Of a stretch of 13,891 nucleotides of DNA, positions 7,051-13,235 are shown piece after piece (the first letter of the stretch is position 1; every line of letters starts with the position of its first letter). Both the position numbers and the translations under genes were made by a program. The notes below the pieces were generated by a model. It had not been told where the DNA came from. It was given only the letters and a program-made list of their open reading frames with translations, and made no database searches. The stretch lies in NCBI GenBank assembly GCA_002329125.1, contig DCXX01000055.1, positions 1 to 13,891 of the forward strand. Reading direction: 5' to 3'. This DNA comes from Fidelibacterota bacterium UBA2125 (lineage in GTDB: Bacteria > Fidelibacterota > Marinisomatia > Marinisomatales > S15-B10).

Positions 7051-8264
7051 AGAGTGCCATTCTTACAATAGGTGATGAACTGTTGGGCGGTTACACCCTT
7101 GATTCAAATGGCGCGTGGATCGGACGCAAACTTATGGATATCGGAATCAGGACTATCTGGAAAACATCGGTGGGAGATATCAAGGGTGAGATCGTGGAAG
7201 CGATGGCACTGGCGGCCAGTAAAGCGGATTTAGTCATCTGCACAGGGGGACTAGGACCCACCAGGGATGATGTTACAATGGACGCCTATTGTGAATTTAC
7301 CGGTGCTACTTTGGAAATGGACGAAGATTACCTGGAACTGCTTCGGGAGAGGTTCTCTAGGCGTGGTGTTGATATGCCGGAATCGAACTTGAATCAGGGT
7401 CTTGTACCGGACAGAGGAACAGTTATCCCCAATTCAAAGGGTTCAGCCAGAGGAATGTCGTGTACATTGGACGGGACCTGGCTCTGTATTTTGCCTGGCG
7501 TACCTGCGGAGATGAAATCTATGATGGAGGAGACTGTTCTACCGGAGTTGGAGCTGATGTCGCCCAACGAACTGATAATTACCAACATCCGCACAACCGG
7601 TGTGATGGAGTCAAAACTCCACGACCTTCTGGAACCAGCCATGGAGGAATCCGCTGTGAATATTGCTTTTCTTCCAGGTTTTAGCGGTGTTGATCTTCGG
7701 CTGACCGCTGGTGATGAGTCCGCTGTCACTGAATTGGCATCCAACATCTATGATCTTGCTGGAAGATACATTTATGCTGAAGACTGGATTACCCTCGAAC
7801 AATCGGTAGGAGAATCTCTGAGAGAAAAAGGGCTTATGCTGGCATTGGCAGAGTCGTGTACTGGGGGCCTCCTAGGAGATAGGATCACCAACGTCCCCGG
7901 TAGCTCAGAATATTTTGCTGGGAGTGTCATCTGTTATTCCGATAAAGCGAAGATAAATTTAGTTGGCGTTAAAAGTGAAACTTTGAAAGAATATGGTGCT
8001 GTCAGTGAGGAGACGGCGGCGGAGATGGCAGCCGGTGTCCGAAAAGCTTTCGACGCTGATATAGGTGTTTCTATTACAGGTATAGCCGGCCCTGGCGGTG
8101 GAACGGATGAGAAGCCAGTGGGGCTCACCTGTTTCGGGCTTGATGATGGTGAGAAGCCGTTTACACGGTCTGTCACATTTTACAGTGACCGCCGGTTCAA
8201 TAAAGAACTGTCAGCTCAAACCGCTCTTAATTCTGTCCGACTGAGAATAACGGGCCAAATATGA
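7047..8264 (+). CDS. cinA: CinA family nicotinamide-nucleotide amidohydrolase
   Basis: A full-length, two-domain CinA of 405 residues. The N-terminal molybdopterin-binding-like domain (about 1-170), linked to ADP-ribose pyrophosphatase activity in the family, has IGDELLGGYTLDSNG, TGGLGPTRDDVT (66-77) and ILPGVPAEM. The C-terminal domain (about 250-405) is the NMN deamidase, which turns nicotinamide mononucleotide released by DNA ligase into nicotinate mononucleotide. Its AESCTGG holds the catalytic Ser270, followed by GSVICYSDKAK, GAVSEETAAEMA and GIAGPGGGT. The name comes from competence-induced expression in pneumococcus, where it is also linked to recA. It overlaps pgpA by four bases. thpR and recA follow, but with a methyltransferase gene in between. 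Confidence 0.97.
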   Translation: MKSAILTIGDELLGGYTLDSNGAWIGRKLMDIGIRTIWKTSVGDIKGEIVEAMALAASKADLVICTGGLGPTRDDVTMDAYCEFTGATLEMDEDYLELLRERFSRRGVDMPESNLNQGLVPDRGTVIPNSKGSARGMSCTLDGTWLCILPGVPAEMKSMMEETVLPELELMSPNELIITNIRTTGVMESKLHDLLEPAMEESAVNIAFLPGFSGVDLRLTAGDESAVTELASNIYDLAGRYIYAEDWITLEQSVGESLREKGLMLALAESCTGGLLGDRITNVPGSSEYFAGSVICYSDKAKINLVGVKSETLKEYGAVSEETAAEMAAGVRKAFDADIGVSITGIAGPGGGTDEKPVGLTCFGLDDGEKPFTRSVTFYSDRRFNKELSAQTALNSVRLRITGQI

Positions 8265-8281
8265 TAACCCAGGCTGAATAA

Positions 8282-9523
8282 ATGGTGCTGACACCGGTCC
8301 TCCATGATGAAGCTTCTGTGAATCCTTCCTCCAGTTCTAACTGTATATACTGTGGCGATAATCTGACTGTACTTCAATATTTACTTGAAGGACAAAAAAA
8401 TCTTATAGATATGATCTATATCGATCCACCATACAATACCGGGAAAGACTTCACTTTCCGTGACAGTTTCAAGCATGATAGGTATCGGTCTCTTCCTTCC
8501 CTGAAAGATACCAGCAACATGGATCCCCATTCGCTGTGGCGACAGTTCATGGAACCGAGGCTGGAGATATCCAGAGGTCTGCTTTCTGAAAGGGGATTAA
8601 TCTTTATTTCTATTGATGATAATGAAATTCATAATCTCCGTCAAATGATGGGAGAGATTTATGGTGAAGCGAATTTCATTGCCACTTTGATTCGCCAAAG
8701 TGGTGTGGCTCCCAGACAGGATGCCCGGCATGTGGCCGTTCAGCATGACTACGTGGTGATCTATGCAAAAGATTCAAAAAAGACCATTCTTAACAGAAAA
8801 CCAAGCGCCCTGAAAGGTTTTGTTCATGAGGATGAACATGTTGAAGAAAGAGGACACTACCGATTGAATAAACTGGATCGTGGATCTATTCGATATTCCG
8901 AAAGTCTCGATTATCCTATTAACACTACTGATGGAATTGAAGTGTGGCCGGGCGGGGATCCTGATGACAAAAAATGGACGTGGCGCTGGTCAGAGAAAAA
9001 AGTTGTTTGGGGTGTTGAAAACGACTTTATTGTTTTTAAGAAAAGTCGAAATGGAAAAACATCTGTCTATTTCAAGGAATACGAAAAAGTTGATAACCAG
9101 TGCCGGCAAGTGGTAAGGACAAACCCCTATTCAACAATCATCAGAGGGTGCCCTAACGAAAAGGGAAGTCGTGAGCTTAAAACTCTATTTAAAAGGAGGG
9201 TCTTTGATTATCCCAAACCGGTAGTACTTGTTAAGCACCTCCTTGCAATGGGCAGTCATAAAGATTCTTTGATACTCGACTTTTTTGCCGGTGCAGGAAG
9301 TACCGGTCAAGCTGTCTGGGAATTAAACCGCCAAGATGGTGGAACTCGCCAGTTTATTCTGGCTCAGCTGGATGAGCCCGTCCTTGATGAAGAGGTGGCA
9401 AAAGACTTTCCAACGGTAGCGGACATTACTATAGAACGGATGAGAAGAGTTGCAAAACAGTATAGTGAATCTGATAATAGTGATAACCTTTTTGGTTTTG
9501 GTGTATTCCGTATGCCTTCATAA
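8282..9523 (+). CDS. Solitary adenine DNA methyltransferase (type III Mod-like, beta class)
   Basis: A 413-residue S-adenosylmethionine-dependent DNA methyltransferase. Catalytic motif IV, MIYIDPPYNTGKDF (DPPY 48-51), comes before the AdoMet-binding motif I, LDFFAGAGSTGQA (332-344), which is the beta-class order. DPPY points to N6-adenine as product. Segments ERGLIFISIDDNE (103-115), QHDYVVIYAK (154-163) and FDYPKPVVLVKHLL (308-321) match the motifs between and around these in type III Mod and related enzymes. Residues about 165-300 are the variable part expected to read the target sequence. The protein stops right after GFGVFRMPS, where typical Mod subunits continue for many more residues. 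An in-frame TAA immediately before the ATG fixes the start; only AGG eight bases upstream serves as ribosome site. No restriction subunit is adjacent. It begins 17 bases after cinA. The target site cannot be predicted. Confidence 0.93.
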   Translation: MVLTPVLHDEASVNPSSSSNCIYCGDNLTVLQYLLEGQKNLIDMIYIDPPYNTGKDFTFRDSFKHDRYRSLPSLKDTSNMDPHSLWRQFMEPRLEISRGLLSERGLIFISIDDNEIHNLRQMMGEIYGEANFIATLIRQSGVAPRQDARHVAVQHDYVVIYAKDSKKTILNRKPSALKGFVHEDEHVEERGHYRLNKLDRGSIRYSESLDYPINTTDGIEVWPGGDPDDKKWTWRWSEKKVVWGVENDFIVFKKSRNGKTSVYFKEYEKVDNQCRQVVRTNPYSTIIRGCPNEKGSRELKTLFKRRVFDYPKPVVLVKHLLAMGSHKDSLILDFFAGAGSTGQAVWELNRQDGGTRQFILAQLDEPVLDEEVAKDFPTVADITIERMRRVAKQYSESDNSDNLFGFGVFRMPS

Positions 9524-9646
9524 GTAGCATTTATTCTTTAAACAGAGTTTGAGCAACGACCCGCCGAAAACAATTTTTTTTTTGGACAACTGAGATGGTA
9601 ATGGATTCTGAAATGCTCAAGAAGCTAATCTTAGGCGAGGTGGGTT

Positions 9647-10222
9647 ATGCCTGAAAAGTTGATCAGAACATTTATTGCTATAGATACACCGGAAACGGTC
9701 ACACAGGTTGCACTCTCGCTTCAATCCTCCGTAAAGGTGAATCCAAAAGCTGTTAAGTGGGTGAGAAAGGAAAATATTCATATCACCCTCAGGTATATCG
9801 GTCCCACGGCACCGGGAGAGGTGGACAAGATTAACCGTTTACTTAACGAAATTGTCGGACAAAACAGTGACCTTTCTCTTAATGTTTCGAGCACAGGTTG
9901 TTTTCCAAAAAAAGAGCGGCCACGGATTCTTTGGCTTGGCGTTGATGGTGATGTGGCCAAATTGAAATTACTGGTTGAAATGATTAACAGTGAAATGGAT
10001 CAGCTAGGTTACCCGAAAGAAGAGCACAACTATTCTCCACATATTACAATAGGGAGGATACGATATCCTCAAAAGGTAACGCCGGATGTAACAGATTTTT
10101 TATCCACTCAATATGAACCCATCTCTTGGAATATCCCCAAGATCATTCTTTACCAGAGCGAACTTCTCCCAAGTGGTGCCATTTATTCAATATTGGGAAC
10201 TCATAATCTTAATCCAAGGTGA
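9647..10222 (+). CDS. thpR: RNA 2',3'-cyclic phosphodiesterase (2'-5' RNA ligase family)
   Basis: A 191-residue member of the 2H phosphoesterase superfamily (ThpR/LigT). The two signature histidine motifs are HITLRYIG (H45) and HITIGRI (H132), placed as expected in the two lobes. The enzymes open 2',3'-cyclic phosphates on RNA ends, and some join RNA halves through 2'-5' bonds in vitro; the cellular role is not settled. The N-terminal RTFIAIDTPE and the segment KKERPRILWLGV are typical of bacterial members. The ATG at 9647 has GAGGTGGG just upstream. A cinA-thpR-recA order is known from Deinococcus, which supports the call. The 123 bp before it contain a run of ten T, so it may not be strictly co-transcribed with the methyltransferase. 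Confidence 0.95.
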   Translation: MPEKLIRTFIAIDTPETVTQVALSLQSSVKVNPKAVKWVRKENIHITLRYIGPTAPGEVDKINRLLNEIVGQNSDLSLNVSSTGCFPKKERPRILWLGVDGDVAKLKLLVEMINSEMDQLGYPKEEHNYSPHITIGRIRYPQKVTPDVTDFLSTQYEPISWNIPKIILYQSELLPSGAIYSILGTHNLNPR

Positions 10223-10227
10223 GATCA

Positions 10228-10259
10228 ATTCATAATCTCTTCAGTTATGAATATATTCA
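10228..10259 (+). promoter_or_regulatory. Candidate recA promoter overlapped by inverted repeats
   Basis: TTCATA (10229-10234), 17 bp, then TATATT (10252-10257) is a fair sigma70-type promoter about 90 bp ahead of the recA ATG. ATTCATAA (10228-10235) and TTATGAAT (10245-10252) form a perfect 8-bp inverted repeat with a 9-bp spacer. TGAATATATTCA (10248-10259) is a perfect 12-bp palindrome that encloses the -10 box. The half-site TTCATA/TGAATA thus recurs across the whole promoter, where a repressor would block transcription. A LexA-type operator is a natural guess for recA, but the motif is not the E. coli or Bacillus SOS box, and AT-rich symmetry can arise by chance. Confidence 0.4.
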
Positions 10260-10344
10260 AAGGATCAAATCAGGAGTTTATAGGTCATATCTTTGACATT
10301 TAATGGTTATTCACCAAAGGCTGGAAGTTTAGGAGAATAGACAG

Positions 10345-11382
10345 ATGAGCACGAAAGAAGACAATAAGAAAAATAAAGCTCTCGATCTTGCTTTAGGTCA
10401 GATTGACAAACAGTTTGGGAAAGGTTCTATCATGCGCCTTGGAGAAGAGGGTGTTGTAGCATCAGTGGAAGGCATCCCAACGGGCGCCATTTCGCTTGAT
10501 TCAGCTCTCGGCATAGGAGGTGTTCCTCGAGGACGGGTTACTGAAATTTATGGGCCCGAAGCATCGGGGAAAACGACCTTGGCGCTTCATATCCTGGCTG
10601 AGGCACAGAAGCTGGGCGGCTATGGTATTTTCATTGATGCTGAACACGCCATGGATCCCACCTATGCTGAAAAGTTAGGAGTAAACATTGCCGAACTATT
10701 GGTGTCTCAGCCGGATACTGGTGAACAGGCGCTTGAGATCTGTGATACACTCGTCCGCAGTGGTGCTGTGGATGTGGTGATCGTCGATTCAGTAGCGGCG
10801 CTGGTGCCCCGTGTGGAACTGGAAGGAGAGATGGGCGATAGCTATGTTGGGCTTCAGGCTAGACTTATGTCTCAGGCGTTGCGGAAACTGACTGGTTCCG
10901 TATCCAAATCCAACACGGCTGTAATTTTTGTCAATCAGATTCGGGAGAAAATAGGTGTTATGTTTGGTAATCCTGAAACGACACCAGGCGGTCGCGCTCT
11001 CAAGTTTTATACATCTGTGAGATTAGATATTCGTCGTATCGGTGCTATCAAAGAAGCCGATACCAGTGTTGGGAACCGCGTCCGAGTCAAGGTGGTGAAG
11101 AACAAATGTGCACCGCCATTCCGGCAGACCGAGTTTGATATTATGTACGGTGAGGGTATCTCATATGAAGGCGACCTCCTTGATCTGGCCGTAACAGCCG
11201 AAATCGTGGACAAATCAGGTGCTTGGTATTCCTACGGTGATGATCGGATAGGTCAGGGAAGAGAGAATGCCAAGGCATATCTCAAGGAGTACAGTGATAC
11301 CTGTGAAAAAATCGAGCACGAGGTGAAAGGCTTTCTCGGGATGAATGCAGCCGAAACCACAGAGGAAAAAGAAGATTCATAA
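10345..11382 (+). CDS. recA: Recombinase RecA
   Basis: The 345-residue DNA strand-exchange ATPase, central to homologous recombination and the SOS response as LexA coprotease. Near the start are the conserved segments LALGQIDKQFGKGSIMRLG and GIPTGAISLD. Walker A is GPEASGKT (70-77), the catalytic glutamate E100 lies in IDAEHAMDP, and Walker B is VVIVDSV (144-150). L1 is in the region of GEMGDSYVGLQARLMSQ and L2 is in NQIREKIGVMFGNPETTPGG. The C-terminal tail is acidic (ETTEEKEDS), as is usual. Length and all motifs are normal. The ATG has AGGAGA eight bases upstream. A candidate promoter with inverted repeats lies about 90 bp ahead; recX follows after three bases. Confidence 0.99.
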   Translation: MSTKEDNKKNKALDLALGQIDKQFGKGSIMRLGEEGVVASVEGIPTGAISLDSALGIGGVPRGRVTEIYGPEASGKTTLALHILAEAQKLGGYGIFIDAEHAMDPTYAEKLGVNIAELLVSQPDTGEQALEICDTLVRSGAVDVVIVDSVAALVPRVELEGEMGDSYVGLQARLMSQALRKLTGSVSKSNTAVIFVNQIREKIGVMFGNPETTPGGRALKFYTSVRLDIRRIGAIKEADTSVGNRVRVKVVKNKCAPPFRQTEFDIMYGEGISYEGDLLDLAVTAEIVDKSGAWYSYGDDRIGQGRENAKAYLKEYSDTCEKIEHEVKGFLGMNAAETTEEKEDS

Positions 11383-11385
11383 TTA

Positions 11386-12024
11386 GTGCCTCAAATTACC
11401 GCCATTAAGGTCAACAAAAAACGGCCTAACAGGCGTTCCATATTTATCGACGGTCAATTTGCCTTCACTGTTTCTGAAGGCATTTTTTTTCAACACAATC
11501 TTGAAGAAGGAGGAGAACTTTCTGATAAACAGATCAAAGAACTGACAACGGCAGAGGAATTTGACAAGGCGAAACAGGCTGCTGTGAATCTGTTAAGCTA
11601 CCGGCCGCGGAGCATTAAAGAGGTTTCCAACAGGCTTGTCCAAAAAGGTTGGGATCTCGATTTGGCGGATCGGGTTACGGAGGAACTGGTTGATAAAGGA
11701 TATCTGAATGATGAAGAATTTGCGGCCATGTTTGCCAGAGACAGGGCTAAGAACAAATGTCTCGGGCCTGTAGCTATAAAAAGTGAATTGATAAAAGCGG
11801 GAGTCGCACAAAAACTTATAGAGCAGACCATAGAGACTGTTTATTCAAAATATCCGGCGGACGAACTGATTCAGCGCCTAATGAAAAAGCGTGGAATTGA
11901 CCTGGATGTACCGCTTGAAAAACAAGAAAAACAGCGCTTCATCAACCTGCTGAAGCGAAAAGGGTTCACCTGGGATCAGATGGAGTCGGTTGTTAGAAAC
12001 CTGAGTGTTAAGACCGCGAATTGA
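11386..12024 (+). CDS. recX: Regulatory protein RecX
   Basis: A 212-residue RecX, the modulator that binds along RecA filaments and inhibits or disassembles them. An N-terminal beta part (about 1-45, with SIFIDGQFAFTVSEG) precedes the three-helix repeats of the family. The first has YRPRSIKEVSNRLVQKGW and ELVDKGYLNDEEFAAMFARD, the second CLGPVAIKSELIKAGV, and the last is near KRFINLLKRKGF-like sequence at 198-208. The GTG start comes three bases after the recA stop and in the same reading frame (TAA TTA GTG), with no good ribosome site of its own. Expression probably depends on recA translation, which would keep RecX low relative to RecA. Its end faces the plsX end across 10 bp. Confidence 0.94.
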   Translation: MPQITAIKVNKKRPNRRSIFIDGQFAFTVSEGIFFQHNLEEGGELSDKQIKELTTAEEFDKAKQAAVNLLSYRPRSIKEVSNRLVQKGWDLDLADRVTEELVDKGYLNDEEFAAMFARDRAKNKCLGPVAIKSELIKAGVAQKLIEQTIETVYSKYPADELIQRLMKKRGIDLDVPLEKQEKQRFINLLKRKGFTWDQMESVVRNLSVKTAN

Positions 12025-12034
12025 CTGGAGACAT

Positions 12035-13063
12035 TTATTCCGGCTGAACATCGAGTTCGCCAATCTTCTGAGCCATGGTCTCGCAAACTTTATCTCTTAC
12101 AGACTTGCCAGCCAGCTTGATGGCATTGGAGACAGCCTTTGCGCTAGATCGTCCGTGAGCAATAATAACCATCTTTTCAAATCCCAATAAAGGTGCGCCG
12201 CCATATTCGGCATAATCCGTTACTTCTCGGATACGTTTTAATCCTTTTCGTAGGAAAAAAAGTCCCAGTTTCCAGCTAAAACGTGCCCGAAATGCTAATT
12301 TGCCCAGATGACTAGCTGCCATGGCAGTTCCTTCCAGTGTCTTGATGACAATGTTGCCAACGAATCCTTCTGTCACAATAACATCCACCATACCGCGGAG
12401 AATATCTTTTCCTTCAATATTACCAGAAAAATTGAGAGATGGTACTTCTTTCAGCATGCGGTATGTGGTCTGCATCTTTTCGCTTCCTTTTGTTTCCTCT
12501 TCACCCATATTTAACAGAGCTGCTTTTGGCGATCCTACACCCCGAACATTGGCAACGTAAGTAGATCCCATGATAGCAAACTGTACTAACTCTATAGCGG
12601 AGGATTCCACATTTGCACCTATATCTACCATGAGTGCCAGATGGTCGTCATGCTTGAACTCGTTGAGAGTAGGGTAGACAGTGGCAATAGCTGTTCTTTT
12701 TACACCGGGGATCCTTGATATATGTTTAGCTGCTGAAAGAACCACAGATCCGGTACTCCCGGCGGAAACAAGGGCATCAGCCTTCCCATTTGACACCAGA
12801 GAAGCGGCGACAAGAACTGAGGCATTAGGTTTGTTCACAACAGCTTTTTTGGGTGACTCATCCATAGATATGGAATCGGAAGCATGAATAATTTCCAGTC
12901 TATCAGAAGAATAGTCGTGCTGTTTCAGTTCATCTTTTATGGTGGATTCGTCCCCAACAAGAAAAATTCGGACAGGATTGGCCTTGGAAGCAAGTACAGC
13001 TCCATGAACAATTTCTTGAGGTGCATTGTCTCCACCCATGGCATCTACAGCGATTGAGATCAT
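12035..13063 (-). CDS. plsX: Phosphate acyltransferase PlsX
   Basis: PlsX (342 residues) converts acyl-ACP and phosphate to acyl-phosphate, the donor used by PlsY to acylate glycerol 3-phosphate at the start of phospholipid synthesis. The start MISIAVDAMGGDNAP is diagnostic. Other family segments are ASVLVAASLVSNGKADALVS with AGSTGS, VDIGANVE, GKDILRG followed by DVIVTEGFVGNIVIKTLEG, and YAEYGGAPLLGF near the C-terminus. Length is normal, and it is a peripheral membrane enzyme. The ribosome site is weak. The usual neighbours rpmF and fabH are not seen here; instead it lies between recX (convergent) and alaS (divergent). It is the third phospholipid gene of the window, after pgsA and pgpA. Confidence 0.98.
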   Translation of the reverse strand: MISIAVDAMGGDNAPQEIVHGAVLASKANPVRIFLVGDESTIKDELKQHDYSSDRLEIIHASDSISMDESPKKAVVNKPNASVLVAASLVSNGKADALVSAGSTGSVVLSAAKHISRIPGVKRTAIATVYPTLNEFKHDDHLALMVDIGANVESSAIELVQFAIMGSTYVANVRGVGSPKAALLNMGEEETKGSEKMQTTYRMLKEVPSLNFSGNIEGKDILRGMVDVIVTEGFVGNIVIKTLEGTAMAASHLGKLAFRARFSWKLGLFFLRKGLKRIREVTDYAEYGGAPLLGFEKMVIIAHGRSSAKAVSNAIKLAGKSVRDKVCETMAQKIGELDVQPE

Positions 13064-13235
13064 ATAAGTTTTATTCAGGTTATGTTACGCTATTTTACTC
13101 CCGGTGTAATTGTTTACTCCAAATCTAGTGAAAAGAAACTAAACGAGTTAAACCTAATGGTTCTTCACCTTCATCGTTTTCCACCTCGTCTCATCAACGT
13201 AAATTAACCAATTCGATTGCACACCACAGGCGATC
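13064..13235. promoter_or_regulatory. Divergent intergenic region plsX / alaS
   Basis: The 172 bp must contain the plsX promoter on the minus strand and probably that of alaS on the plus strand. On the minus strand GGAGTAAA occurs twice, 19 bases apart, ahead of plsX, and a TAAAAT hexamer overlapping the gene-proximal copy could be a -10 box, without a convincing -35. I found no rpmF gene, no T-box-like leader before alaS and no intrinsic terminator. Only short open frames without recognisable content are present. Confidence 0.4.
13094..13120 (-). repeat. Pair of 8-bp direct repeats upstream of plsX
   Basis: TTTACTCC at 13094-13101 and again at 13113-13120 (GGAGTAAA when read toward plsX), 19 bases apart and so near two helical turns. 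The location, 31-57 bases ahead of the plsX start, suits a binding site for a dimeric regulator, but no protein is known to me for this motif and chance cannot be excluded. Confidence 0.3.

Noticed and set aside
8262..9488. TGATAACC occurs at the cinA stop (8262-8269) and near the methyltransferase 3' end (9481-9488), like a target-site duplication
   Set aside because: The second copy lies inside the methyltransferase coding sequence, 35 bases before its stop, so it does not bound the gene, and there is no transposase or inverted end.
9574..9583. T-run as an intrinsic terminator of the methyltransferase gene
   Set aside because: The only stem nearby (TTTAAAC-AGA-GTTTGAG, 9537-9553) is weak, with two G:T pairs, and ends 20 bases before the T-run, so it does not form a standard terminator.
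10293..10298. TTGACA as a -35 box for recA
   Set aside because: The hexamer is a perfect match, but nothing like a -10 box lies 16-18 bases downstream (AAAGGC at 17), so the upstream TTCATA/TATATT pair was preferred.
13064..13235. T-box or other leader regulating alaS, or an rpmF gene beside plsX
   Set aside because: No T-box consensus, specifier hairpin or terminator is visible, and no frame in the gap encodes the basic, zinc-finger-like L32 protein.
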